DNA from: Benincasa hispida
Taxonomy: Eukaryota; Streptophyta; Magnoliopsida; Cucurbitales; Cucurbitaceae
Length of the DNA stretch: 64,000 nt
Assembly (NCBI RefSeq): GCF_009727055.1
Contig: NC_052359.1
Location: 66,024,548-66,088,547 of the forward strand
Direction of reading: 5' to 3'
Shown here: positions 49,982 through 60,650 of the stretch, piece after piece
Position numbering within the stretch: position 1 is the first letter of the stretch
How the letters are laid out: every line of letters starts with the position of its first letter
Notes under the pieces: model-generated
What the model was told of the DNA's origin: nothing
Database searches by the model: none
Seen by the model: only the letters and a program-made list of their open reading frames with translations
Position numbers and translations under genes: made by a program

Positions 49982-52838
49982 ATCAATAATATGAAGTGTT
50001 CGTCCACAATTGACATGCCAATTGCATTCAATAGTGACTCATCTTCTCCTGAGTGATTATAGATAGGGCATTACCAGTCACTAAATGTTATAAGAATTTT
50101 ACAACAAATATTTCACAATCTAGTGACCCATGTTATGTGTTCATAGAGGTAGGTCGGGATATCTTCCAATGAGACGTTTCTATGTCCGACTTCCAACGTT
50201 TGAAGTCACAGTAGCGAAGAAGCGATGGTAGGGTGTAAGTCAACGGTTCAAGGCAAGACTCTAGCTTATTCTTCGACGTCATGGATGGTAGTGAATCAAA
50301 TACGAACAACCGGCCTTTATTTAGATCGAATGCAATCAACATCCAATGTTGATCGATGTTTTTTGTCGTACACACGAAGTCCATATCTGACCACTTGATG
50401 TCGAATTTACCCATGACATAATCCGAAAACGTCTCTTCCCCCCATACAATGGCAGCATGCAAAGTTAACTTATTCTTAATATGTTTGTAGACCCTATCTC
50501 GAGAAGTTAGGTGACTCTACACAGCGAAATGAACATTAAAAACACATAGTAGTCAACCAACGTATTCCTATTCAGAAGTGCAATAAATGGTTACCGTTAT
50601 TCCAATTGGCAGGATGGTGAAGCTGGCCATACACATGTCTGGTCGCCTATAGAATTTATCTTTTATGAACTGAAATAGTATATTTAGGATCTGCATTTAG
50701 AACAAGATATACGTTAGGAGAGGGGAGTAAACTGTATATACTTGGTAAAAAGGACAAGAATCGTAAACTTACGTCACACTCAACCCATGAACTTGGTTCG
50801 ATAAACTCCTGGAAAAAGGACTTGGATAATGGCTGAACTGCATTTTTCTCAAACCTCGTTGTCCATATTCTTATCGGCAATCCAATTCATCATTTCCATG
50901 AATACAACAGCTGGAACCTCATGCTCCAAGAAGTACTGGATCGTCGCTTTAAACTCTATCGTAGGTACCCTAGGGAAAGGGTACTTAATATTTGGATGAT
51001 CTGAAGGAAGTTGAACCTTAATTTCCTTCTCTTTTGTTTTTTTTTTTTGGTTCGATCAGAGGTGTGTATTTATCAACAGCCTTTTGTCTCATGTGTTGTT
51101 TTTCGACTCTCGATCATAACCTACATAAATATAAAAAATGGTGAGCATGTCAAATAACAAATATGAAGAAAGAAATTTTCGAATCATATAATGATCATAC
51201 CTGTGAATCGAGATGTATGGTGTCAGAAGAGGCCATGATATCAAGCTGTACAGATGAATCGAGAGGTAGAGGTAGGTTAGGTGATTAGGTGGAGATGGGG
51301 TAGGTGACTTAGGTACAGGTTGGGTGGGTGATCGAGATAAAGTTGGGATGGGTGACATGGTAGCATCGTGGCCTATCTATAGAGTAGGGGACCTCGCCAC
51401 CTCAAACACTGTGGAATCCTTTATAGACTGTAATAGAGACAAAATGGTTGACAATTGTGCTATGATATCTCTTGTGTCCATCTCCAGGTTCGATACAAGG
51501 GCATCCAAGCTCGATATTGAGCTGTCAATGCTCCGCAGGTATGAATATATATCAGGATCAACATTGACTCCTTCCTTATAGCCCAAAACCTCAAGCTCAG
51601 AACAATCCTCCTCCGGGACAGAACACTCCTCCTCAGGCTTAGGATGTACCCACCAGCACATCATGAAACATATCCTCGCTAGGGTGTAAGTAGACTGGTG
51701 GATGTTTTGGTCCCCATCAGATTCGTCGTCCCTCATTCCACCTTATGAATTACCCTGCTGTTCACCTTCCCCACCTTCTGAACTGTTCTCTGAACTACTG
51801 CCAGTCTCTGAACTATTAGAGCTCCCTGAACTCTTGGTGTCGGAGTGAACTTGTCTTACGACTCATCTATCAATTGGGATGTCCCGAAACTCCTTCTCAA
51901 CATTGGACACGATAAGACCCTCTTTGAATTTTGTCTGCATTAAGGATCCAACCCAGTAAAATGGTTAGTGTACATTTTACAACTGAAAAAACATACTGTG
52001 GCTGGATTATACTTACATTTTTAGACTCAAAAAATGTCTCTCTCGAGTACTTTGAATGACACTGAGTGGGAGCATGACCACCGTAATATACAAGGCACAG
52101 CTACCTTGCTCTTTTGAGTGGCAACGTTCCTTACTATCGACGATAGGATCTCGTACGTCCACACCTAAATCCAAACAACTCGTATTTATAACTATGTTAA
52201 TGTTAAACCAAAGATAAAGTTAAATTAAGGAACATCTAACTGAAATTCTAGGGAAAATCCACGGAGCGAGTATTTCACAACATAATTTTTATTTCTCCTC
52301 ACATTCTCCTTGTATAAACCAACCTTGTCATTTAGTGCAGTCTTCAGGGCGTTGAATGTCCTCTACCAAATAATTGTACCCCAATCAAGATTGTTGTAGT
52401 AACTATGTCTTTAACATCATCAAATAGAGTACGATCGACAACATTATTTTGCTTGTTTTTATCCGTCATTGCAACCTCTATGTAATATACTAGGGTGATT
52501 TTAACAGCATCATCGTCGTTTTCAAATACCAATTTTTTGTATTCTTTTTCCAGTAAATTCAAGTGGAATGCATCTGAGGTCGATTGATTACTAAAGTACC
52601 TCGTCGCAAGTTCTTGTGAAGACTTCTTACTTCGTACAACTCGCGTAGGAGACCGCCACAAACCAGTGATCAATAAAAAACCGTCCTTCGAAAATCTAAC
52701 GACCTTTCCTCTGACAAAGAAACTAATCGAGTTCGCTCCCGACTTCTTCACTTCCTTCAATAACATATGGTGGATTAGTGAGCTTTTGAATACAAGTTCA
52801 ATGTCTACAAATCGCCAAAAAACTGTTCTTTTGAACAT
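49982..52838 (-). pseudogene. Ulp1-like (C48 type) cysteine protease gene of the MULE, broken
   Basis: On the minus strand a DUF1985-like N-terminus runs from 52838 (FKSSLIHHMLLKEVKKSG, then VRFSKDGFLLITGLWR). A long charged linker follows (for example PEEECSVPEEDCSELE near 51640). The protease core is at 50462-49982: IDQHWMLIAFDL (catalytic His), LFVFDSL (Asp), and in another frame LDCEIFVVKF with the candidate catalytic Cys at 50115-50117. The usual Gly after that Cys is Glu here. The tail has TQEKMSHY and MQLACQLWTNT. A frameshift lies between the His/Asp and Cys parts, and stops occur near 50078 and 50020. By family this would be a SUMO/ubiquitin-like protease domain captured by the transposon; this copy cannot work. 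Confidence 0.85.
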
Positions 52839-53037
52839 CTCTAACTGCCTTTCGGTAAGCTTCTACTTTACAATCTTATTGGCATTGGCAACGTGGGCAG
52901 GCTGGTTACTTGCCCGGAAAACCTATCAACTTCACGAATTTTCAAAGATTTTGACATCTTAAATTACTCTTGCATTGTATGAACATTCAAAATAGGTTCG
53001 TACTAAAAAATCACTAACAATACATACTATTAAAGTC

Positions 53038-53110
53038 TCGCTCTCGCTAATCTCGCTCATCTCGCTCTCGCTTGCCTTGCTCTCGCTTATCTCCCTCTCT
53101 CTTATCTCAC
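53038..53110. repeat. Tctcgctctcgc cluster at the right MULE boundary
   Basis: About 70 bases of imperfect tctcgctctcgct and atctcgctc words, the last MULE-like sequence before Gypsy-type DNA begins. Confidence 0.75.
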
Positions 53111-53559
53111 TCTAGTTGTATACCCTGAGCCCTAATTTCTCTGCTTGTGTATGTTCACTATTGAGACCAGTATGGTGAGTAGGTTAATGTGAGAATCAAT
53201 GTTTAATTGTAGGGAAAAGGATGAAGAGCTAGAAGAAATGTTTAAGTTTGGAAACTTGACTCTTGGGTGAAGCTAGAAAATTGGCTAAGTGTTTGCCCAT
53301 GCATTGGCCTTGTGCTAGGCATTGGAGTTGAACCATGTGTTGGCTTTACCTTTTGTTGAGGTTAGTTGGACTCTTAAGGAAGCCAAGTGTGGCCGAGTGA
53401 AGAAAAACCATGCGTTCGTTGTGCACGCTAAGAGGAGCGTGTTGAGAGCAAGCAATATTATGCATGGACAAGGCATGCGGCAGCTAAGTCTTAAGAGGTT
53501 AGAATGCATGCGGCAACATCAGGTGTGCGTGAGTGTGGGCACTGGGAATTAGACGTTGT

Positions 53560-53780
53560 GCGCGTAGATGATCGTGTAGCTACTTGCAGTGCTAAAGATG
53601 AGCTAGACGATAGCACTAAACGATGGGCGATGGCGCTACACGATAAGCATAAGCGCTAAGTGATGGCGCTACACGATAGGCGTGAGTGCTGGACGATGGA
53701 CGTGATGCGCTAGAAGATGGGTTAAGCGCTACACGATGAGCGACAATGAGAGCTATGTGATGTGTGCAGAGCTAAACGAT
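53560..53780. repeat. Degenerate array of gctacacgat words
   Basis: About eight loosely spaced units of the form gatggcgctacacgata and gcgctaagtgatgg. They are too degenerate for an exact period (roughly 25-35 bp). Confidence 0.6.
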
Positions 53781-54172
53781 TGAGGCTTGTGTGCAAGCGA
53801 ACCAGGATAGGCGTTTAGTGCTGGCTACTCAGTGTGCTTTAGAGCTGTACACTGAAGTAAGACTGGCTATGCGTTGGTCAAGCTTGTCATGCGATGAGTA
53901 GAGCTTACGTGGGTCAGGCTATACAAATCTCAAAGGGCTAAATGTATGATGATTGAGGTCGAGAGGAGGCCAAGGCATAAAACAGATGCGTTGGAATAGG
54001 TTTGCGTGAGAACTAAGGTGTGCGTTGAACCTAGTTGGAAGCCTGTGTTGTTAGTAGGTGAAGCATCAGTCTTAACTCACTCAAGGGGCAACGGCTGTCA
54101 TAAGCACTAGATTTAACTCCACTTGAGCTGAAGGTGTCATGCTAAGCATTAATGGTAAACGGTGGGAAGCAG

Positions 54173-54180
54173 TATAAAAG
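54173..54180 (+). promoter_or_regulatory. Candidate TATA box of the Gypsy-type LTR
   Basis: TATAAAAG lies in an otherwise mixed-composition region. It would drive + strand transcription starting near 54205-54215. Confidence 0.45.
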
Positions 54181-55023
54181 GGAGGTTGAATTTAAAAAAC
54201 TTAGTTTGAAAAATTCCTCTGTGCAAATTGAGAGATCTTGGTGCTTTTGGAAAGCTATGAGAGTCTAGTCTCACAGGTGGTACTACTGGAAGAAGATCTC
54301 ACCAGAATAATGCCAGAGAAGGGAAAAAGTGACCAGAGATTCAGTTCACAGGTGAATCTGGGCCGTCAATTAAGAATTGAGGTTTCAGGATGAACCACAG
54401 AGAGTTTGAACCTGAAAGTTTAAGATAAGCTTCCTAAACAATTCTAAACAAGTTTGTAGAAGGAAATTTCTTGAGATGAGCTCTAGAATTTGATTTATTA
54501 ATGATGTAAGTCGAATATGGAATTTTATGAATAAGTAGGCAGCTGCTTGGGTTGAGTAAGTTGGCAGCTCAAAGTAGGTGCTCGGGCAGACTAAGGGCTG
54601 AACACTCCTATGCATTGGATTTGTTGTGTGGGCTGAGAAGACTTGCGTTGAAGGCTAGGACGTATAAAGGCCTTTGTGGATGACCATGTGCGACTGAAGG
54701 AACACTTAGAGCAAGTGTGGTTACACAAGTGGGGATGCGTTTATGAGAGGTGTTAGATGCATAGAAAGAGCCAAAGTCTCAAGGAAATTTCTAAGTACTA
54801 GACCTACAACCAAGTATGTGTTTGAGTGAAGGTCCTCTAGGTGAAGGCTAAACGCAAGGCTTACTTAAGAGTTAATCTCAAGAGGGAGACCAATGCTAAT
54901 AGCTAAATATATGCTTTTGTATCCATAGGATTGACACTATTACTAGAAGCATATCAACCTTTGAGGAGTAGTCCTAAAATTTGTGAGGGACTAAGTATTT
55001 ACAATGTTTTTAAAGAAACCATG

Positions 55024-56808
55024 TGTTAGATGTCAGAATGATGATGATGGGAATGAACGCAATTATTATGTGTGCTGCATGCTTAAGCTATGCGTTTATA
55101 CCCATACATCGGAGGTCATGTGTTGGAATGAAAATGAGTTAATCTAGTATGCAATGACCATGCATTCTTATCACAAGTTTTCTTACCTTCTCGCTAAGTA
55201 TAATGAAAATGCAAGTTTCTCGGGTAATTCGAGGTCGAACACAGGGACTTGTCACTCAATAATGCTTGTGAAGCAATGCGTTTGAGGTGATGAATAAAAG
55301 TAAAAAGAAGAAGTTTAATGGATTTACACATTACTTCTACTTCTAACTAAATAGATTGAGTAATAGAAGACTTGGGATGAGAATTGATAGATACACAACA
55401 ACTGTTAATGCATAGTAATGTTTATTATCTTAAATCGCTCGAGTAATCCCAGCTCATCACACTAACGCATCACACACCTCTCAGTGGTCAGCGGCATGAC
55501 TATGTCTCTATAGTGCATGGGTGCATTGAGCATAAGACCGTGCCTATCTCTAAAAACAATACATACTTTGCTTTAGTGNCTATGTCTCTATAGTGCATGG
55601 GTGCATTGAGCATAAGACCGTGCCTATCTCTAAAAACAATACATACTTTGCTTTAGTGCGTTCCATCTCTTACCTTCTCAGGTAGGTAGATGCAGTTAAT
55701 TAGCTCATAGACAAGCATTGCAACAAGCCATCGAAAAACGTTGCTACAACCTTTCACCAAGCAAAGAGGATTAACTTACTATACTCACACAACGCACACC
55801 TCTCAGTGGGTTGCTACATGCGTCCTATCTCTAGGCTATACGATTAAGTATGCGATCGCCTTTGATAAAATAACAATGAAGGTAAACGATGATAAAGATA
55901 AAGAAGATGAAGAAGACGGCATTGAAGGAATCAAGATATGCATTGATTACAAAATGTCTTAATATCTTAAGCCAAAATGTAATACAATACAGAGGTTAGA
56001 GGAGAAATGAAAGACTCTACGTCAAGGCTGCTGGTAGTGCCATGGAGGGATGGTGAAGACGTCTCTCTCGAGTTCTATCTCCGGCGAAAGCTTCGGTCGT
56101 CACTTGGTCTGGTTTGTGGAGATGAAGAATTCTCACTGAAAATCTCGCTCATGTTCTCATCTATGATCGCAAACCTCTGCCTTAAGGTAGAAGTTCAGAT
56201 ACTTTGAAATGAAGGTCCAATGGGCTATTTATAAAGTTTAAACGCCGATGGCTATCATGATTGCATTATGTCTCACTGCTGCCTTTGTCGTGGTATGGCA
56301 ATGTCACATCATTTTATCTTGTTGATACTCCCAAGGTATGCGTCCGAGCTTGATTTAACTGAAGTATCAACGCATTCTACCCATCTTGCGATCACCTTTC
56401 TATTATGGTTATCACTTAGTGGCCGCAACTCCAAGTGATTACCGCATTCGCTTGATCACTGCAACTTCCATGTGATGGACGCATGCGATCATCGCATCCG
56501 TTCGTCTTTGTGATAGCTCGGCTTTCAGCACATGCATTTGTCTTTGTGATCGCCTGGCTTCAGCGCATGCATTTGATTACGATTGTTTATTTCCAGCGCA
56601 TGTGTTTGATTCCTGTGATAGCTATAAAAATAGACACTTTGGCACGGAGTAACGCATAATATTGGGGTCAGTGAGGATTTAGGTGCTAATCGATGCAAAA
56701 CTCAATTTTTCATAAATTCTAAGTATTATCACCGCATTTTCTACTTGTTAGCCCTCATAATTCTAAATAAAAGGCTTAAAATAACCGACATTTCTGCCAA
56801 TTATCACA
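55024..56808 (-). mobile_element. 3' LTR of the LARD-like element
   Basis: The copy is 1785 bp long, but that includes the N at 55579 and one of two identical 79-bp blocks that are probably artificial, so the true length is about 1705 bp. Compared with the 5' LTR it has one instead of three copies of a 33-bp unit near 56460. Point differences between the two LTRs are frequent, so the insertion is not recent. Confidence 0.85.
55500..55658. repeat. Exact 79-bp duplication around an N (assembly join)
   Basis: 55500-55578 and 55580-55658 are identical and separated by a single N at 55579. The other LTR (58797-58875 region) has only one copy. Confidence 0.95.
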
Positions 56809-56823
56809 CCTCCAAACTTAGAA
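56807..56823 (-). promoter_or_regulatory. Polypurine tract of the LARD-like element
   Basis: On the minus strand TTCTAAGTTTGGAGGTG precedes the 3' LTR, after the text cttgaggacaagca. This wording is typical just before the 3' LTR of many plant Ty3/Gypsy elements. Confidence 0.7.
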
Positions 56824-58320
56824 TCGTGCTTGTCCTCAAGCATGCATTATACTTCAAGAAATTCTTACCTCACTTTTCGGCGTTTCTTTGCGATGACCAG
56901 CTTCTCAGAATATAATTTACTCGTACCTCTAACCATGACCGCAATGCTCTCTTCCACCTTGGCTGCTTTTTCAAAGAGATCTTTTCTAAGTTTAAAGTCA
57001 ACAAGCCTTTGCTCAAAAGCTTTTTATTCATTCTCTGCAACTTTGTGTTCAGCTCTTGAGAATGCTTTCGTTCAAAACAATTCAAGATTATGCGATTACT
57101 TATTCGAATGCGGCGTTGAACCTGGTTACGCTCTTCGTTTTGGCTTACCCCCACGTGTGTCATGATGGCATCCAACTTCGGTCGCATTCCATATTCAACT
57201 CAACTTTTGTCTTGCTTAATTTGGCTTGCGTCAGACAGAGGAGTTGTGCTTATGCGTTGATCCTGGCGACTTACCTTCATTTTGGCTTGCCCCCATGGGT
57301 GTCATGCGGACATCGAACTATGGGCAAGTGTCTTTCACAACTTAACTATTTATCAACATAGGTTTCCCCATTGCGTTGACATTGGAGTTGTTATTCCAAT
57401 TTTTTTTATTATTTATTTATTTTTTTTATTATTTATTTTTTATAAAAGATCGCAATGTAATCAACGCAATTCTCTGAGACCGCTGCCACCCCCAAACTTA
57501 GAGGTTGGCAGCATTCTCACCGCAAGCTAAAAGAAAACTCACAGGAATGCGGTAACAAATGTTTAAACAAAGGTTTGCGCGTAATAAAACTTAAGACTTT
57601 CAAAATTCAAAGAAGGTATTAAAAGTAAGGAGAACCTTGCGATGCTTAATTCGCGGATGCGGTGAATTATTTGTACCATCATAGATGCGCAAAGGACCGC
57701 TATCGAACAAGGAGAATTTCAAAAGAATAATGCATAAAAGATAACAAGAAAGGAACCTTAAGTAGAATAACGCATGCGACAATGCGTTGGAATTCATGCG
57801 ATCGAAGCCATGCATTGATGGATGTGGAGGATTCTTCCATTATAGTTGTGCACCAAGGATAGTTATTATCGTACCTACAAGGAGCAAACACACCACAACC
57901 AAGGAAGCAGTCGCATATCCAAAATAACAATAAAAATAAACTAAACTAAGAAAGCAAGGTAAAGATAGAGTAGAAGACTTCCTTGGAGAAATTGGAGTGT
58001 TGTCACTGCAAGGAGCCTTCCATGCAGGAGATTGATCTCAACTGCTTAGGTCAAGACTCGTTGTCCTGACCATTGGAGCTTCCAACAATTGTTGGATGCA
58101 TGATAGTTGACATGCGCCTAAGACTGCTTCCAACTCATGCGACAAATAGCCTTTCTATCTCGGGGTCAACATTGACTTTTGGCGTCTTTCCTTTACTCAA
58201 ATATTGTTTGCAACTTGGTCGCACAAGCTACAATACGCCTAAGACTGAAAGGGTGCCTGCGAAAACATAGAACTTAACAAACCATTAGCTGCCAAGTCCT
58301 CGGCAATGGCGCTAAAAACT
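56809..58320 (-). other. Interior of the LARD-like element, non-coding
   Basis: 1.5 kb with only short open frames on either strand and no gag, protease or polymerase motif. There is a T/A low-complexity stretch at 57399-57445. It appears to hold only the leader and the 3' region of an element. Confidence 0.7.
58297..58314 (-). promoter_or_regulatory. tRNA-Asp-type primer-binding site
   Basis: On the minus strand TAGCGCCATTGCCGAGGA lies 6 bases after the 5' LTR end. It differs at three positions from the primer site TGGCGCCGTTGCCGGGGA, complementary to tRNA-Asp, used by Athila-like Gypsy elements. Confidence 0.75.
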
Positions 58321-60093
58321 TGTTAGATGTAGGAATGATAATGATGGGAATGAATGCAATTATTGTGTGTGCTGCATGCTTAAGCTATGCGTTTATACCC
58401 ATGCGTCGGAGGTCATGCGTTGGAATGAAAATGTATTAATCTAGTATACAATGACCATGCATTCCTATCACAAGTTTTCTTGCCTTCTCACCAAGTATAA
58501 CGAAAATGCAAGTTTCTCGGGTAATCCGAGGTCGAACATAGGGACTTGTCACTTAATAATGCTTGTGAAGTAATATGTTTGAGGCGATGAATAAAAGTAA
58601 AAAGAAGAAGTTTAATGGATTTACACACTACTCCTACTCCTAACTAAACAGATTGAGCAATAGAAGACTTGCGATGAGAATTGGTAGATACACAACAACC
58701 GTTAACGCATAGTAATGTTTATTATCTTAAATCGATCGAGTAATCCCAGTTCATCAAAATAACGCATCGCACACCTCTCGGTGGTCAGCCGCATGACTAT
58801 ATCTCTATAGTGCATGGGTGCGTCGAGCATAAGACCGTGCCTATCTCTAGGAACAATACATACTTTGCTTTAGTGCGTTCCATCTCTTACCTTCTCAGGC
58901 AGGTAGATGCAGCTAATTTTCTCATAGACAAGCATTGCAACAACCTATCAACAAGCGTTGCTACACCCTTTCACCAAGAAAAGAAGATTAACTCACTATA
59001 CTCGCACAACGCATACCTCTCGGTGGGTTTCTACATGCATCCTTTCTCTAGGCTACACGATTAAGTATGCGATCGCCTTTGATAAAATAACGATGAAGGT
59101 AAACGATGATAAAGATAAAGAAGATGAAGAAGACGACATTGAAGGAATCAAGATATGTATTGATTACAAAATGTCTTAATATCTTAAGCCAAAATGTAAT
59201 ACAATACAGAGGTTAGAGGAGAAATGAAAGACTCTGCATCAAGGCTGCTGGTGGTGCCATGGAGGGATGGTGGAGACATCTCTCTCAAGTTCTATCTCCA
59301 ACGAAAGCTCTAGTCATCACTCGGTCTGGTTTGTGGAGATGAAGAATTCTCACTGAAAATCTCGCTCATGCTCTCATCTGTGATCGCAAACCTCTACCTT
59401 AAGGCAGAAGTTCAGATACTTTGAAATGAAGATCCAATGGGCTATTTATAGAGTTTAAACGCCAACAGCTATCATGATTGCGTTATGTCTCACTGCTGCC
59501 TTTGTTGTAGTATGGGCAATGTCACATCATCTTATCTTGTTGTTACTCTCAAGGTATGCGTCTGAGCTTGATTCAACTGAAGTATCAATGTATTCTACCC
59601 ATCTTGCGATCGCCCTTCTATTATGGTTATCACTCAGTGGCCGTAATCTCCAAGTGATTACTGCATTCGCTTGATCACTACAACTTCCATGCGATGGATG
59701 CATTTGATCACCGTAACTTCCATGCGATGGACGCATTTGATCATCGTAACTTCCATGCGATGGACGAATACGATCATCACATCCGTTCGTCTTTACGATA
59801 GCTCGGTTTTCAGCGCATGCGTTTGTCTTTGCGGTCGCCTGGCTTCAACGTATGCATTTGATTGTGATTGCTTATTTCCAGCATATGCGTTTGATTCCTG
59901 CGATAGCTACAAAAATAGACACTTTGGCACAAAATAACGCATAATATTGGGGCCAGTGAGGATTTAGGTGCTAATCGACGCAAAACTCAATTTTTCACAA
60001 ATTCTAAGTATTATTACTGCATTTTCTACTTGTTAGCCCTCATAATTTTAAATATAAGGCTTAAAATAACTGGCATTTCTGCCAGTTATCACA
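58321..60093 (-). mobile_element. 5' LTR of the LARD-like element
   Basis: 1773-bp LTR that matches 55024-56808 along its length. It carries a 33-bp minisatellite in three copies (59682-59780) that is single in the other LTR. The primer site at its lower-coordinate end shows that it is the 5' copy. Confidence 0.85.
59682..59780. repeat. 33-bp minisatellite, three copies
   Basis: Units begin at 59682, 59715 and 59748 with the form aacttccatgcgatgga plus cgcatttgatcatcgt. The sister LTR has one copy at the same place. Confidence 0.9.
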
Positions 60094-60650
60094 ATGATTT
60101 TAAGAAAGATTATTCTTATGCTAGCTATTTTACAAAGTAGCTTTCCAAACAAACTATGAGTTTATATTTTCAAACGCATGCCATATATGAAAGTTTGTTG
60201 AAAAACTATTTAAGTGTGTTCATATACACAAAACATGCGTTAGTACCTTTAAAGACATGTTTTCATGCGTTTAGCTTTACATGCTTTAAAGAGTAAGTCA
60301 TAGTATGACTAGTGTTACTATAAGCTTGATATTGAGGGACATTGAGAAGGTATCCAAGCAGTTCGATACTGAGAGACATTGAGAAGGTATCTGACCAGTA
60401 GTACCTAAGGTATGACAGTACTCATAACCACATGCACGTAGGTAGTTTAAGGTCAGAGATTGAGCAAAAGGGTTCTCTCTTGACTAAGTCAGAGATTGAG
60501 AAAAATGGTTCTCTCTTGACCAAGCAGTTGACGTTGGGATTTAACCATAATAGGGTTACTCTCGACTAAACAGTTTAATGTTTTATGATGAAAACAACTT
60601 TACATGTTTTATGCTTGGAAAATGTTTATATTTTAGTATAAGGTTACTGG
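60094..60650 (+). mobile_element. Gypsy-type LTR sequence (right part)
   Basis: Continues the type of sequence seen before 55024. Two local 37-bp tandem duplications are present: around attgagaaggtatc (60329-60402) and around gttctctcttgac (60451-60524). No coding potential. Confidence 0.4.

Larger units (their letters stand above)
46051..53110. mobile_element. Decayed CUMULE-like Mutator element (transposase plus Ulp1-like protease)
   Basis: One element carries a MuDR-type transposase (46713-49248, +) and, in the opposite direction, an Ulp1-like cysteine protease gene (52838-49982, -) that meets it tail to tail. This gene pair defines the Ulp1-bearing MULEs (CUMULE in melon, Kaonashi type in Arabidopsis). 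The left end near 46052 resembles the inverted right end of copy 1 near 12620. The right end is not found: the sequence passes through a tctcgctctcgc cluster (53038-53110) into Gypsy-type DNA, so it may be truncated. Both genes have frameshifts and stops. Confidence 0.8.
53111..55023 (+). mobile_element. Gypsy-type LTR sequence (left part), interrupted by a later insertion
   Basis: Non-coding, moderately GC-rich DNA with a TATA box (54173-54180) about 60 bases before a typical leader (gtgcaaattgagagatct, tggtgcttttggaaagc). It also has purine-rich text like that of large Ty3/Gypsy LTRs. The pattern continues at 60094-60650 on the other side of the inserted element. I recognise the type only loosely; the outer edges are not defined. 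Confidence 0.4.
55024..60093 (-). mobile_element. Non-autonomous LTR retroelement (LARD-like), Athila-type signals
   Basis: Two long direct repeats (55024-56808 and 58321-60093) bound a 1.5-kb interior. On the minus strand the 58321-60093 copy is the 5' LTR: a primer site (58314-58297) follows it, and a polypurine tract (56823-56807) precedes the other copy. Both LTRs begin TGTGATAA and end CTAACA (minus strand). The interior has no gag or pol, so the element must have relied on enzymes from a related autonomous element. No exact 5-bp target duplication is visible: the flanks read ccatg on the left and atgat on the right. Confidence 0.85.

Noticed and set aside
55741..55962. Small ORF with an acidic stretch (DKDKEDEEDG), repeated at 58958-59179
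   Set aside because: It lies inside the two LTR copies on the strand opposite to the element, differs in its N-terminal half, and shows no sign of being a gene.
59671..59937. 88-codon frame rich in MRWT and ITVTS repeats
   Set aside because: Product of the 33-bp minisatellite in the LTR, whose period keeps the frame open.
55019..60098. 5-bp target duplication for the LARD-like element
   Set aside because: Flanks are ccatg and atgat; they share only atg out of register. Not claimed.
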